From positions 62,001 through 126,000 of the forward strand of contig NZ_NSEB01000006.1 of the NCBI RefSeq assembly GCF_002734215.1: 64,000 nt of DNA, in the 5' to 3' direction. Origin of the DNA: Fredinandcohnia onubensis (lineage in GTDB: Bacteria > Bacillota > Bacilli > Bacillales > Bacillaceae_L). Numbering within the stretch: position 1 is the stretch's first letter; each line of letters begins with the position of its first letter. Position numbers and translations under genes: made by a program. Of this stretch, positions 33,558-43,613 are shown piece after piece. The notes below the pieces were generated by a model. That model did no database searches and had not been told where the DNA came from. It saw only the letters and a list, made by a program, of their open reading frames with translations.

Positions 33558-33673
33558 TGTCTAGTTCCAGGCGCCATCGGCTCGAGGTCATAAGCCAATC
33601 GCTTCGGAAGGTAAAAGGCACCTTCTGTCAGCGCTTGTCTTATGCTTGTCACCGATAGGCGGGCGCCTTGCAC
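33558..33673. repeat. Dispersed structured repeat, copy 2 (after lepA)
   Basis: Opens TGTCTAGTTCCAGGCGCC and closes CGGGCGCCTTGCAC. The outer ends pair (GGCGCC self-complementary; ATCGG with CCGAT), and CATAAGCCAA / AGCGCTTGTCTTATG pair inside, with a third hairpin AAGGT..ACCTT. The opening and closing motifs match copy 1 and the fragment at 52528. Such elements are familiar from many Bacillaceae genomes. Confidence 0.7.
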
Positions 33674-33678
33674 TTTTC

Positions 33679-35502
33679 TTATTTATCATCCATTTTCAAT
33701 ACTGCCATGAATGCCTCTTGAGGTACTTCGACTGAGCCGACTTGCTTCATTCGTTTCTTACCTTCTTTTTGTTTTTCAAGAAGCTTACGTTTACGGGAAA
33801 TGTCCCCACCGTAACATTTTGCTAATACATTTTTACGCATTGCCTTAATGGTTGAGCGAGCGATAATCTTTTGACCAACCGCGGCTTGAATAGGTACCTC
33901 AAAATGCTGTCTTGGAATTAATTCTTTCAGCTTTTCTACGATCACTTTTCCTCGATCATAAGCTGAATCCTTGTGGACGATGAATGACAGTGCGTCTACT
34001 TTTTCAGCATTTAATAAAATATCCATCTTCACAAGCTTTGAAGGCTTGTAACCTATTAATTCATAGTCAAATGACGCATAGCCTTTTGTGCTTGATTTTA
34101 ATTGGTCAAAGAAATCATATACAATTTCTGCAAGTGGAATTTCATAGACAATACTTACACGTCTTTCATCAAGATACTGCATATCAATGAAGATACCTCG
34201 TTTGCCTTGGCATAACTCCATAACAGCACCGACATAATCATTTGGAACCATCATGGTTGCTTTTACGTAAGGCTCTTCAATTCTGTCAATTTTCTGTGGA
34301 TCCGGCATTGATGCTGGGTTATCAATTCGTACGTCTGTACCATCCGTTAGAAACACATCGTAAATAACGCTTGGTGCAGTGGTAATTAAGTCGATTTTAA
34401 ATTCTCTTTCAATTCTTTCTTGAATGATTTCCATATGCAATAGACCTAAAAATCCACATCGGAAACCAAAGCCTAGCGCCTGGGAAGTCTCTGGTTCGAA
34501 CTGAAGGGCTGCATCATTTAATTCAAGTTTTTCTAACGCTTCACGTAAATCATTGTATTTAGCTGTATCGATTGGATATAAACCACAGTACACCATAGGA
34601 TTTAAGCGTCTATATCCTGGTAGGGGCTCAGTAGCACCATTTTTCGCGTTAGTAATCGTATCACCTACACGAGTATCCCCGACATTTTTGATGGCTGCTG
34701 TTAAAAATCCAACGTCCCCAACAGTTAACTCTTCCTGAAGGGTTGCGCGAGGTGTAAATACGCCCGCTTCAATGACTTCAAACTCCTTACCTGTTGCCAT
34801 CATTTTTATTTTATCACCAGGTCTGACTTTACCTTCTATGACACGAATGTACGCAACTACACCACGATACGGGTCATATAAAGAGTCAAAAATAAGAGCT
34901 TTTAGAGGTGCTTCAGGGTCACCCTGCGGTGCAGGGACTTTTTCAACAACCTGCTCTAATATCTCTTCAATTCCAATACCCGCTTTCGCAGAGGCTAAAA
35001 CAGCTTCTGACGCATCAAGTCCGATAACATCTTCAACTTCTTGTCTAACGCGCTCTGGATCCGCACTTGGTAAGTCGATTTTATTAATTACCGGTAATAT
35101 TTCTAAGTCATTGTCTAAAGCGAGGTACACATTTGCTAGTGTTTGTGCCTCAATCCCCTGTGCTGCGTCGACAACGAGTACTGCACCCTCACATGCTGCT
35201 AAACTCCGTGAAACTTCATATGTAAAGTCAACATGTCCTGGGGTGTCAATAAGATGGAATATATATTCCTCACCATCTTTTGCCTTATATTTTAATTGTA
35301 CCGCGTTTAATTTAATCGTTATACCACGTTCTCTTTCTAGGTCCATGGAATCTAGCAATTGTTCTTTCATTTCACGATGGGTTAACGCATTTGTTTTTTC
35401 AAGAATGCGGTCGGCCAATGTTGATTTACCATGGTCTATATGAGCAATAATTGAAAAATTTCGAATTCTAGATTGCCTAATACGTCTCTCTTCTTGGTTC
35501 AT
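33679..35502 (-). CDS. lepA: Elongation factor 4 (LepA)
   Basis: Translational GTPase that affects initiation and back-translocation under stress. 607 residues: G1 [14 protein letters not shown] (about residue 17), G3 DTPGHVDF, G4 NKIDLP, domains II-III, EF-G-like domain V ([19 protein letters not shown]) and the LepA-specific C-terminal domain with [19 protein letters not shown]. The ATG at 35502 has AGGAGG seven bases upstream; the extension to 35526 is not used. Confidence 0.97.
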   Translation of the reverse strand: MNQEERRIRQSRIRNFSIIAHIDHGKSTLADRILEKTNALTHREMKEQLLDSMDLERERGITIKLNAVQLKYKAKDGEEYIFHLIDTPGHVDFTYEVSRSLAACEGAVLVVDAAQGIEAQTLANVYLALDNDLEILPVINKIDLPSADPERVRQEVEDVIGLDASEAVLASAKAGIGIEEILEQVVEKVPAPQGDPEAPLKALIFDSLYDPYRGVVAYIRVIEGKVRPGDKIKMMATGKEFEVIEAGVFTPRATLQEELTVGDVGFLTAAIKNVGDTRVGDTITNAKNGATEPLPGYRRLNPMVYCGLYPIDTAKYNDLREALEKLELNDAALQFEPETSQALGFGFRCGFLGLLHMEIIQERIEREFKIDLITTAPSVIYDVFLTDGTDVRIDNPASMPDPQKIDRIEEPYVKATMMVPNDYVGAVMELCQGKRGIFIDMQYLDERRVSIVYEIPLAEIVYDFFDQLKSSTKGYASFDYELIGYKPSKLVKMDILLNAEKVDALSFIVHKDSAYDRGKVIVEKLKELIPRQHFEVPIQAAVGQKIIARSTIKAMRKNVLAKCYGGDISRKRKLLEKQKEGKKRMKQVGSVEVPQEAFMAVLKMDDK

Positions 35503-35589
35503 TAAAAATCCTCCTGTATGGAACAACTACACTAGATTAGATTATACAGAACTATTTTGTCACATTCAATTACGAAAAAAAAACGACCA

Positions 35590-35631
35590 TAAAACAAAGA
35601 GAGCTTGCTTTGTATTTCATAGCATGCTCTC
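35590..35631 (-). terminator. Terminator of gpr-spoIIP-yqxA
   Basis: GAGAGC (35599-35604) pairs with GCTCTC (35626-35631) and the stem continues inward with TGCT/AGCA pairs; TTTGTTTTA follows on the minus strand. The stem starts three bases before the yqxA stop. Confidence 0.75.
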
Positions 35632-35633
35632 CT

Positions 35634-35987
35634 CTAAACTTTATCAAGCAAATTTCCAATTCCATTTCCAATAGCAATCATGATTTTTTCAAAAATAGCA
35701 CTGATTCCATTTCCTAGTTTTTCACCAATACTTGAAAAAAAGTTAAATGATTCAACATTTTCAAGTTGTTTCTGTTTTTCTTCTAGGTCATGGCTTGTGA
35801 CCTTTCTGCCTAAGACAGATGCTTCAACTTCACCGTTATTGTCGGAAATATGAAAGGCGCCTTGAAGGGAGGGGTCATTATAGCCCCTCATTTTCTTCAT
35901 CCCTTCATTCGCCTGCTGCATGCCAATCAATACGCCCAGAAGAAGTACGGTTACTATTAAAAAACATTTCATCATGAATTTAACCAT
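35634..35987 (-). CDS. yqxA: YqxA family protein, membrane-anchored
   Basis: 117 residues with an N-terminal membrane anchor or signal (about 4-23, MMKCFLIVTVLLLGVLIG), a polar middle and an amphipathic C-terminus. DUF3679-like; named from its position straight after spoIIP (21-base gap), as in B. subtilis. Function unknown; cotranscription with spoIIP suggests a mother-cell sporulation role, which is inference. Confidence 0.82.
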   Translation of the reverse strand: MVKFMMKCFLIVTVLLLGVLIGMQQANEGMKKMRGYNDPSLQGAFHISDNNGEVEASVLGRKVTSHDLEEKQKQLENVESFNFFSSIGEKLGNGISAIFEKIMIAIGNGIGNLLDKV

Positions 35988-36008
35988 TGGAATTACTCCC
36001 TTTATTGC

Positions 36009-37205
36009 CTATTCTTTATTCGTTTCATTCGCATTCACTTTCTCAGCTTGCCAGTAGTATTCTGCTAAGACATCGGCTACGGCCGCTGTTGTTCGGCGGA
36101 GTTCTTCGAAATTATTATCGACACCACCAAATTCAATTAACATGGCATTTCCAGATTTATCTTGGTTATATACTCCATTATTGCCAACTCCACCTTGTTT
36201 AAAAATACCTCGATTTAAACCTGGATATTTTTTTTCAAATATATCATGGAGCGAATTTGCAAGCTCAAGATTTTTAGCAATGTTTGGATTGTCTGATCCA
36301 ACAATAAATGCTATTTTTGCATAGGACTTTCCGTTAATTGTCACTGTGGTTTTTTCTTTTCTATGTGCATCCCGGTGAATATCAATGAAGTAATTTAATT
36401 CCTTATTACTTGACATAGCGCTAGCCATAATCTCGCCAGAAGCTTTATATGATTGATACCAATTGTATCCTTTTCCTTTTATATACTGATCCATATTTGT
36501 CTTATCAATATCTGTACCAATTCCTCTTGCCTCTAATTCTTGCTGAAGCATTTCCCCTACTTTTGTTACATTCACTTCAGGATGTCTTGCATTATTCGCA
36601 TTATTTGTATCCACGCCTTTTAAATGTGGGAAGTAGGCTTCTGATGAGTGGGTGTGATATATATAGGCAACTTTTTTTTCGCCGGTTGTCATCGTTGGTG
36701 GTGGCACAGGTTTAGCAGGCTTTTCTGCCTGTTCAACATTTTGGGTAGCGACTTTTCTTTCATCTAGTAAAACATCTAATGGTGGCGGAGACTCTATCGG
36801 CATATTCGTGTAATTGGTTCCTTCACCTGCTACAATGATCTTCCCGTCAAATATCGAGAACCCTGGGAGCTCCCTGCCTAAGAAGCTCCGTGGGTCATCT
36901 AATGTAAGGTTTGTCGCTGCTTTAAAAACAGCTCCTACATAGTCTGGTTTCGTAGTAGATTCAGGTAAGCCTTGAACGAAATAATGGTTTTCATACCCTA
37001 ATAAATGAACAAGTGCTTCCCCTGAAAGATTTGTTGCAACATTACTTATAGACGAAGAACTTATTCTAAATTCTGGTTTAAGAGAGACAATTGCTCCCGT
37101 TATCGTAAACAATAAAATAAAGCTAAATATGAGGAATAGAATCCCTTTTACAACGCTGGTTCCTTGAATTGAGATCATCATTCCTTGAGATCGAAAGCCC
37201 TTCAT
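36009..37205 (-). CDS. spoIIP: Stage II sporulation protein P, cell-wall amidase
   Basis: Peptidoglycan amidase/endopeptidase of the SpoIID-SpoIIM-SpoIIP engulfment machine. 398 residues: an N-terminal membrane helix (about 18-40), a linker, and the SpoIIP amidase domain with zinc-ligand motifs HTHSSEAYFPH (about residue 186), FIDIHRDAHRK (about 275) and the catalytic glutamate region MLIEFGGVDN (about 360). AGGAGGTAGAAT precedes the ATG at 37205. Follows gpr, as in B. subtilis. Confidence 0.96.
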   Translation of the reverse strand: MKGFRSQGMMISIQGTSVVKGILFLIFSFILLFTITGAIVSLKPEFRISSSSISNVATNLSGEALVHLLGYENHYFVQGLPESTTKPDYVGAVFKAATNLTLDDPRSFLGRELPGFSIFDGKIIVAGEGTNYTNMPIESPPPLDVLLDERKVATQNVEQAEKPAKPVPPPTMTTGEKKVAYIYHTHSSEAYFPHLKGVDTNNANNARHPEVNVTKVGEMLQQELEARGIGTDIDKTNMDQYIKGKGYNWYQSYKASGEIMASAMSSNKELNYFIDIHRDAHRKEKTTVTINGKSYAKIAFIVGSDNPNIAKNLELANSLHDIFEKKYPGLNRGIFKQGGVGNNGVYNQDKSGNAMLIEFGGVDNNFEELRRTTAAVADVLAEYYWQAEKVNANETNKE

Positions 37206-37293
37206 ATTCTACCTCCTCAATGGTTTGTCTATCATATTGATATGAGCAAACAAGAGTTAGTAGAACTGAAATGATAGAATCTATTCAATTTTA

Positions 37294-38421
37294 TTAATGA
37301 GTATATGCACCTGAATTATCTTGGCCAATTTCACCATGTAATGCAGTATTAAGGCCACCCGCTATCACATTTGCCATGTCCTCAATGAAGACATCGACCT
37401 CTTTTGGGGTAACCATTAAGTTATGACCAAGAGGTGACAGTACTTCATGAATTAATTTTCTTTTTTCATCCTCTGGTAGAGTTCCGACGATCCCTAAGAA
37501 AGTATTTCTTTCTTGCTCACCAGGCAAGTCATCGTCTGTTAGTACTTTTTTCTCTCCAAAAGTCATACCTGCAGGAATGAGAGAACGTGAAGGCTTATCC
37601 CCTTCTTTAAGCTCTCTACCAAAATGCTTTAAAATAAAATCAAACGCATCGCTTGTAATTGAAACAGCGTCAACAACTGTTGGAATTCCAATTGCGATTA
37701 CGGGAATACCCAAAGAATCCTTACTTAATTCTTTACGTTTGTTTCCAACCCCAGAACCCGGATGGATACCAGTGTCTGATATTTGAATCGTTGAATTCAC
37801 CCGCTCAACCGAACGTGCTGCCAATGCGTCGATGGCAATAATAAAATCAGGCTTTGATTTTTCGATGACTCCGTAGATGATGTCACTTGTTTCGATTCCT
37901 GTTAATCCCATCACCCCTGGTGCAATCGCACTTACAGAGCGAAAGCCATCCTGCACATTTTCAGGCTGGAGCTCAAAGAGATGTCTTGTTATGACCAGGT
38001 TTTCAACTGCCAACGGCCCAAGCGCATCTGGTGTGACATTCCAATTTCCTAAACCAACGACTAGACAACTAGCATCTTTCCCAATATTTAGTTTTGATAA
38101 AAAATGATTAAATTCCTTTGCAAATACTTCTTGCACCTTTTGCTGAAGTTCTGAATCTTTTTGCCGTATCCCCTGAACTTCTAGTGTTAAATAATTACCT
38201 TTTTTCTTTCCGATTGCATTAGCGCCTTCCTCAGTAATTTCGACTGTGGAGATGGTAATTCCATCCTCTTGCCTCTCTTTTATGATGACACCGTCAATTT
38301 CTGATACGGGCTGTTGATCTTCTTTTAGTGTTTTATTTCGTTCCTCGACTGCCATTGCGCTTGCTTCTAGCGCTAAGTCAGTACGAACAGAGTATTTTGA
38401 TAAGTCTAGTTGTTCTCCCAT
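37294..38421 (-). CDS. gpr: Germination protease Gpr
   Basis: Aspartic-type protease that degrades DNA-protecting SASP proteins when spores germinate. 375 residues, made as an inactive zymogen; the N-terminal propeptide [11 protein letters not shown] and the mature start LALEA match the autocleavage site of Bacillus GPR. Conserved core motifs [24 protein letters not shown] and [12 protein letters not shown] are present. The ATG at 38421 has GGAGG eight bases ahead, so the extension to 38436 is not used. In sporulating cells it is expected to be made in the forespore. Confidence 0.96.
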   Translation of the reverse strand: MGEQLDLSKYSVRTDLALEASAMAVEERNKTLKEDQQPVSEIDGVIIKERQEDGITISTVEITEEGANAIGKKKGNYLTLEVQGIRQKDSELQQKVQEVFAKEFNHFLSKLNIGKDASCLVVGLGNWNVTPDALGPLAVENLVITRHLFELQPENVQDGFRSVSAIAPGVMGLTGIETSDIIYGVIEKSKPDFIIAIDALAARSVERVNSTIQISDTGIHPGSGVGNKRKELSKDSLGIPVIAIGIPTVVDAVSITSDAFDFILKHFGRELKEGDKPSRSLIPAGMTFGEKKVLTDDDLPGEQERNTFLGIVGTLPEDEKRKLIHEVLSPLGHNLMVTPKEVDVFIEDMANVIAGGLNTALHGEIGQDNSGAYTH

Positions 38422-38513
38422 TCCAATGACCTCCAATTTTTACATAGTATCTATATCTTTACCTGTTAAAATGTGGTTCATGCAATTTTTATCAAGTAGG
38501 AAATAGATTGGTA

Positions 38514-38542
38514 TTGCATTCTCACAGCCAATTTGATAGAAT
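38514..38542 (+). promoter_or_regulatory. SigA promoter of rpsT
   Basis: TTGCAT (38514-38519), 17 bases, TAGAAT (38537-38542), about 130 bases ahead of the rpsT start; the leader has no obvious riboswitch. Confidence 0.6.
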
Positions 38543-38681
38543 AACTTTTGTTGTAACATCAGAGTATCAATGAATGTATAAGAGATCATTAAGCGAAGAA
38601 AACTTTATAAGAGAAGGTTTTCGTTAAGTTTCGTAGATGATTGCGTGTTAGATCATCTTGATATTCGCAGGAGGTGAAAGT

Positions 38682-38948
38682 ATGCCAAATATTAAATCAG
38701 CTATCAAACGTGTAAAAACAAGTGATGAAAGCCGTGCTCATAATGCAACTGTTAAGTCTGCAATGCGTACTGCTGTAAAAAACTTTGAAGCTTCAGTTGC
38801 TAACAATGACGTTGAAAACGCAAAAGCAGCTTATCTTACTGCTTCAAGCAAGCTTGACAAAGCGGCTCGTAAAGGTCTTATCCATAAAAATGTTGCTGAC
38901 CGTCAAAAATCTCGTCTAGCGAAAAAACTTAACGAGGTTAACGCATAA
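38682..38948 (+). CDS. rpsT: 30S ribosomal protein S20
   Basis: 88 residues, [20 protein letters not shown] at the start, all helical and rich in Lys/Ala, diagnostic of bS20. GGAGGTGAAAGT precedes the ATG at 38682; the open frame reaching 38658 is not used. Monocistronic between gpr and holA with its own promoter and terminator. Confidence 0.97.
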   Translation: MPNIKSAIKRVKTSDESRAHNATVKSAMRTAVKNFEASVANNDVENAKAAYLTASSKLDKAARKGLIHKNVADRQKSRLAKKLNEVNA

Positions 38949-38953
38949 TAAAT

Positions 38954-38983
38954 AAACGACTCGATTTGAGTCGTTTTTTTTTT
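38954..38983 (+). terminator. Terminator of rpsT
   Basis: AAACGACTC (38954-38962) pairs with GAGTCGTTT (38968-38976), followed by a long T run. Confidence 0.92.
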
Positions 38984-38992
38984 GCGTTTATT

Positions 38993-40009
38993 TTACTTCC
39001 CTAACTTCATAATAAATAATTCCAAAATTAATTTCTTATCCTTTTTCCCATTTTTCATTTCATAGTCAGCTTCAGCTAGCTGGCTCAAAATCCCCAGTAA
39101 TTCTTCCTGTGTAAATAAATTTGCTTGTCCACCCGCAAGCTTGACCCGGAACGGATGAACTTTAAGATTTCCAGCAATCTGTTGTTGTCCGTAGCCTTGT
39201 CTAGAAAGCTCCTTCACCTGAAAAATCAATCTAAACTGTGTAGCAAGCAAAGATAATATTTTGATGGGTTCTTCATTGTTTTGCAAAAGGTCATAAAATA
39301 TTCTTAGTGCCTCATCGAGTTTCCTATTCACTACCTTATCAATCAACGAAAAGATATTTTGCTCCAAAGACCTGGGTACCAGCAATTTCACGGTTTCCTC
39401 AGTTATCTCTCCATTTCCCCCAAGATATAAACACATTTTATCGATTTCTTGGGTTATGTTCATAAGATTCGTCCCTGCCACATGTAACAGTTCCTGAATC
39501 GCAGAGGGTGAAATAGTAACCTGATGTTGGTTCGTTCTTTCAGTTATCCAGCTATGTAAATCCTTTTCAGATAATGTGTTAACAGTCAACACTTCAGCAT
39601 TTTTCTTTAACTGTTTAACAATCTTCTTCCGCTCATCTAACTTTTCATACGGTGCCGTAATGACAAGAATCGTAAAAGGAGCAGGTTCATTTAAATATTG
39701 TTCAAGTACCGTTACATTATGTTCAACCTTTTCCTTACTCTTTTCAGCTGTTAAAAAGTGTGGATTTTGTAAAATAACCAGGCGTCTTTCTCCCATAAAA
39801 GGAAGGGTCTCAGCATCAGCCAATGCAATTTCAACGGGAGTCTCCTCTAAATCAAAAATAGATAGGTTAAAATCTTTTTCTTCCTCTTCAATGCTATATT
39901 TGATCAGTAACTCCTTTGTTTCCTGTATTAAAAAGGTTTCTGAACCATGTAATAAATAAACAGGGGCAAATTGCCTTTTCTTAATTTTTTTCCAAAGCTC
40001 TAAATTCAT
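38993..40009 (-). CDS. holA: DNA polymerase III delta subunit HolA
   Basis: Clamp-loader delta subunit that opens the beta sliding clamp (YqeN in B. subtilis). 338 residues with the N-terminal AAA+-like fold lacking a Walker A motif (PVYLLHGSETFLIQETKELL), a middle lid domain and the helical collar domain (about 210-335, IFSLIDKVVNRKLDEALRI). It is convergent with rpsT and follows comEC, as in other Bacillus. Confidence 0.95.
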   Translation of the reverse strand: MNLELWKKIKKRQFAPVYLLHGSETFLIQETKELLIKYSIEEEEKDFNLSIFDLEETPVEIALADAETLPFMGERRLVILQNPHFLTAEKSKEKVEHNVTVLEQYLNEPAPFTILVITAPYEKLDERKKIVKQLKKNAEVLTVNTLSEKDLHSWITERTNQHQVTISPSAIQELLHVAGTNLMNITQEIDKMCLYLGGNGEITEETVKLLVPRSLEQNIFSLIDKVVNRKLDEALRIFYDLLQNNEEPIKILSLLATQFRLIFQVKELSRQGYGQQQIAGNLKVHPFRVKLAGGQANLFTQEELLGILSQLAEADYEMKNGKKDKKLILELFIMKLGK

Positions 40010-40436
40010 ACATATTCCTCTCCACTGTAAGCCTTCAATTCTTATCTAATCGTATCGGTAAAACACAAATTTTTCAACCTCCATAAAAATTCAAAGGGAA
40101 TTGGTTTTAGCCAATTCCCTATCTATAGAAACATTACCAAACAAGCCCCGGGTATCTTGTCGAGTAATGATTATTTGTAACCTGACGATTGCTGTGATGT
40201 TGTTCTTATGTACTATTAGGATTTACATTGTTTTTTTGAACTATTTGTGACAAGTGTTGTTAATAAAGGAAGAGTATCGGATAATAGGGGAAAAAGGGTG
40301 CTACCTTTTTTTGGCTTTGTTTTATTTACCTGAGGTTTCTAACTTTTGATTAGTAAAACAAAACCAACTTTTTAAAGGAATTATAGATTTTTTTGACTAG
40401 TTAGGCTATACTATAACTGTTTAGGAGGGGTTAGGC
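40010..40436. other. Intergenic region holA / yqzM
   Basis: AT-rich, 427 bases. Contains a 9-bp GGGAATTGG/CCAATTCCC hairpin (40096-40119) and a weaker AAAAAGG/CCTTTTT pairing (40291-40310). A 27-codon hydrophobic frame at 40167-40250 lacks a proper ribosome binding site and was not called. No clean promoter pair was found for yqzM despite an isolated TTGACT at 40393. Confidence 0.55.
40096..40119 (-). terminator. Terminator-like hairpin upstream of holA
   Basis: GGGAATTGG (40096-40104) pairs with CCAATTCCC (40111-40119); TTTGAATTTTT follows on the minus strand, about 75 bases before the holA start. No minus-strand gene ends here, so it would act as an attenuator or insulator. Confidence 0.55.
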
Positions 40437-40571
40437 GTGAACGAATTTGAAAAGAATATAAAAAACACACGAAATGACGTTATCGATGCTGGAGTAGCTT
40501 TCGTTGCATCATTTGGCTTCTTCGCAATAATTTTCATTATCGCAACATTAATTAAAATTATCGGAGCTTAA
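40437..40571 (+). CDS. yqzM: YqzM family small membrane protein (44 aa)
   Basis: Short gene starting with GTG at 40437 behind GGAGGGGTTAGGC. The protein starts MNEFEKNIKNTRNDVIDAGV and ends with one membrane helix (about residues 20-42, FVASFGFFAIIFIIATLIKI). This is the YqzM family, known from Bacillus between comEC and holA; function unknown. Closed by the terminator at 40600-40627. Confidence 0.88.
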   Translation: MNEFEKNIKNTRNDVIDAGVAFVASFGFFAIIFIIATLIKIIGA

Positions 40572-40599
40572 TTTCGACAGAATACATACTGTCAAAACC

Positions 40600-40627
40600 A
40601 AGACTGCCCATATATGGCAGTCTTTTT
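40600..40627. terminator. Bidirectional terminator between yqzM and comEC
   Basis: AAGACTGCC (40600-40608) pairs with GGCAGTCTT (40616-40624), followed by T5 on the plus strand. Serves the convergent yqzM and comEC. Confidence 0.85.
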
Positions 40628-40650
40628 ACGTTCCTTGCCTTTACTGTATC

Positions 40651-43020
40651 TTATGGAATTGTGGTTATAAAGGTTCCTGAATTTTTGAAAAAACGATATT
40701 GTATGGCTCCATTTGTGTCCGTTCTATATACCTTGATTTTTTCTTGTTTTAATCGATTAATCACATCTGGATGTGGATGATTAAAACGATTATTCACACC
40801 CACAGGGATTAGGGCAATTTTTGGATGAATGTGTTGAATAAAGCTCTCCGATGACGATGTCTTGCTTCCATGATGCCCCACCTTTAAAACATCAATCCTC
40901 ATGTTTTTATATGTATTGATAAGCTCAAGCTCCACTTCTTTTTCGATATCACCTGTAAATAACCAACGTAGACCACCAAACCGTGTAAAAATTACGATTG
41001 AATTATCATTTTCCACCATTTCATCTCCTTTTGGGGCAAGGATATAAAATGTATTTCCTCCTTCCTGCCATTTTTGTCCACGTTCAACTAAATGGATGGG
41101 GATCCCTTCTTTAGTAGCTATTTTCTTCAACTCTATTTCTTGTTTGGCATCCTTCTTGTTTTTTCCTAAGACGATTTCATTAATCCTCACTTTTTCAATA
41201 ATTTCCTTCGCACCACCGATATGATCTTGGTCACCGTGGGTAATGATTAGCTTATCTAAACTTCGTACTCCTTTTGATTTTAGGAATGGAATGATAATAT
41301 TGGCAGTCGAGAATTCTTTCCTTCTTTCTCGCCATTGCTCTTGATCAAACTGAATGTTTCCACCAGTGTCAATGAGATACGTTCCTTTTCGGTACGGTAG
41401 CTCAATAAAAATACTATCGCCTTGCCCAACATCAAGCATGGTCATTTCACCATATGGATTTAGATAGGGCAATAGCATATGAAAAATTAAGACTACAATC
41501 GGAGCAAGAAGCGCACTTTGCATCAAGGATTTTCTCTTTTCCCAACAAATTAAAAAATATAGAATAGATGCACAATACAGGATCATTAAGACTAACCCAG
41601 GTTTACCTGGTGTCAATAAAGCGAAAGTGAATTGGGATACCCAAACTGTCACCTGATTTAGTATTTCGAGCATCCACGAAAGCATTGCAGCAAAGATTTG
41701 GCCAATCGGGGCGAATATGCTCAGCAAAAATACAGTGAGTAAGGCAAATGGTAAAATCACAACTGAATATAATGGGACATACAGCATATTAAGAGGTAAG
41801 CTCAATAACGAGAACTCATAAAAGTGGAAGAGCAGAACCGGCATTGAAGTAATTTGCGATAACAATGAAACGACAAATAAAGAAGCAATTGTAGTTGGAT
41901 AGTATTTAAAAATGGCTCTTGAAGAAAGGATCAAGGATGCACTTACTAAAAAGGACAATTGAAAACCGATATTTACGATATAGTACGGATTAAACACCAG
42001 CATGGTCATGCAGGCAAAACTAATGACATCAAGGATACTGCCTTTTTTCCACCACATCATACTTGCTAATAAAAGCATACTCATTAAAACGGAGCGAATA
42101 ACCGAGGGGGAGCCACCGGCAATTAAGATATATGCTGGTAGTAAACATAACAGTAAAATTGCGGTTATTTCACGTGTCATGCCGAAGCGTATACACAAAA
42201 AGTAAAACATCCCTGTCATGAGACTTACATGCAGTCCTGATATCGCCAATAAATGTATCAATCCTAATGATTGGTAGGAATTTTCTATTTCACTTGCGAT
42301 ATTTGTTCTTTCCCCATATATCAATGCCTGGATTATTCCTGCAGTTGAGCCATCAAAATAAGTATCAATATGACGGATTCCAGCATCTCTTATATTTAGA
42401 AGCAAATGATTTATCGTCCACTTTTCGTTTAAAAAACATTCTTCTGCCTTCATTTCATTCGCTTCAAAAATCCAATGGATTTTTTGTGTATACAAATATT
42501 GTTTATAGTTAAAGGAATTGGGATTCCGTGCTACTTGGGGTTCTTTTAAGCTTCCATTAAAGGTACAAACTAACCCTATACGAACAGAAGTGCTTAGTTG
42601 CTTTTTCTCGATTTCCGTTTCGATGTAATAAACTAACAGCAGTTTTTCATCCCTTAAAGTATTTACGATAACGGATAGCTTGTCACCATTAATAGATGGT
42701 GCTTCAACTATTTCCGCTTCAATCCTTTCTGTGGTAGGATTCAATTTTGTGTGATTGTTGGAGTCGATGATGGTAAAAATACACATAAAAGTAAATAGAG
42801 TAATAATACTGAGGATAAAGAGAGAGAAATGGTGGCGGATTATGATAAAACCTAATAAGAGTAGTGTGAGGATTATACTTAACCATGAAAAAGATGTATA
42901 GGGGACTAGTATTCCAAATATTGCAAAGGATGCAAGAAAAATAAGCTTTCCTTTTACATAGTCCCCATACTTATTTATCAAACTAACCGATATTTGAAAA
43001 TAGCGCAGCAGTCTTCTCAT
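40651..43020 (-). CDS. comEC: Competence DNA-uptake channel ComEC
   Basis: 789-residue polytopic membrane protein forming the pore for single-stranded DNA entry in transformation. N-terminal membrane helices and an OB-like ectodomain (about 60-210), the Competence domain with LLAISGLHVSLMTGMFY (about 255) and eight or more helices, then a C-terminal metallo-beta-lactamase domain with ITHGDQDHIGGAKEI (about 605) and KVGHHGSKTSSSE (about 710), probably the nuclease that degrades the non-transforming strand. Full length and undisturbed, so uptake machinery may be functional. Start overlaps comEB by 38 bases. Confidence 0.95.
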   Translation of the reverse strand: MRRLLRYFQISVSLINKYGDYVKGKLIFLASFAIFGILVPYTSFSWLSIILTLLLLGFIIIRHHFSLFILSIITLFTFMCIFTIIDSNNHTKLNPTTERIEAEIVEAPSINGDKLSVIVNTLRDEKLLLVYYIETEIEKKQLSTSVRIGLVCTFNGSLKEPQVARNPNSFNYKQYLYTQKIHWIFEANEMKAEECFLNEKWTINHLLLNIRDAGIRHIDTYFDGSTAGIIQALIYGERTNIASEIENSYQSLGLIHLLAISGLHVSLMTGMFYFLCIRFGMTREITAILLLCLLPAYILIAGGSPSVIRSVLMSMLLLASMMWWKKGSILDVISFACMTMLVFNPYYIVNIGFQLSFLVSASLILSSRAIFKYYPTTIASLFVVSLLSQITSMPVLLFHFYEFSLLSLPLNMLYVPLYSVVILPFALLTVFLLSIFAPIGQIFAAMLSWMLEILNQVTVWVSQFTFALLTPGKPGLVLMILYCASILYFLICWEKRKSLMQSALLAPIVVLIFHMLLPYLNPYGEMTMLDVGQGDSIFIELPYRKGTYLIDTGGNIQFDQEQWRERRKEFSTANIIIPFLKSKGVRSLDKLIITHGDQDHIGGAKEIIEKVRINEIVLGKNKKDAKQEIELKKIATKEGIPIHLVERGQKWQEGGNTFYILAPKGDEMVENDNSIVIFTRFGGLRWLFTGDIEKEVELELINTYKNMRIDVLKVGHHGSKTSSSESFIQHIHPKIALIPVGVNNRFNHPHPDVINRLKQEKIKVYRTDTNGAIQYRFFKNSGTFITTIP

Positions 43021-43552
43021 GCAACTTCTCTATTTCTCTATCATCCGCACCTGACTCTGTTAATTTTTCTATTAAATCATTAACAAATGCTAATTTCTCT
43101 TTTGATTTTAAGTCAATCACCATTTCTTGAAGAGGAACCTTCTCAATTCTTACATTTGAATTCTCAAGTAATTCTATTGCATAAGGATGATTTTTATAAT
43201 CTTCCGCATAATAGACAACCTTAATCCCTGCTTGAATAATTGCTTTTGTGCATTGGAGGCATGGAAAATGAGTAACATAGATTTCCGCATTTTCTGTAGG
43301 TACTCCAAACTTGGCACATTGCAGTAATGCATTAATTTCAGCGTGAACGGTTCTTATACAGTGATTTTCGACTACATAACACCCCTCATCTGAACAGTGT
43401 GTACCTCCAGACACAGAGCCATTATAGCCCCCTGCAATAATTCGCTTATCTCGTACAATTGTTGCCCCAACTGTTAGTCGAGTACATGTACTTCTTAATG
43501 CAAGTAAATGGCTTTGTGCCATAAAATATTGATCCCATTTGATTCGATTCAA
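42983..43552 (-). CDS. comEB: ComE operon protein 2, deoxycytidylate deaminase family
   Basis: 189 residues, zinc deaminase fold: HAEINALLQCAKFG (about residue 68) and PCLQCTKAIIQAGI (about 97) hold the catalytic glutamate and zinc ligands; similar to dCMP deaminases. The gene is in the late competence operon but is not needed for transformation in B. subtilis. The ORF can reach 43564; GGGGGAA in front of a TTG at 43552 gives the family-typical start MNRIKWDQYFMAQSH. Confidence 0.94.
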   Translation of the reverse strand: MNRIKWDQYFMAQSHLLALRSTCTRLTVGATIVRDKRIIAGGYNGSVSGGTHCSDEGCYVVENHCIRTVHAEINALLQCAKFGVPTENAEIYVTHFPCLQCTKAIIQAGIKVVYYAEDYKNHPYAIELLENSNVRIEKVPLQEMVIDLKSKEKLAFVNDLIEKLTESGADDREIEKLHEKTAALFSNIG

Positions 43553-43613
43553 AATTTCCCCCATCCCTTCAACAAAATCTTACAATTATTTTATCGGTTA
43601 TTTGTACAAACCG

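Noticed and set aside
34772-35443. 223-codon plus-strand frame opposite lepA
   Set aside because: Antisense shadow of a highly conserved gene; Ser/Thr-rich composition typical of such shadows, no ribosome binding site.
40167-40250. 27-codon hydrophobic plus-strand frame
   Set aside because: Only a GAG close to the ATG, no promoter or terminator of its own; hydrophobic content is expected from AT-rich DNA.
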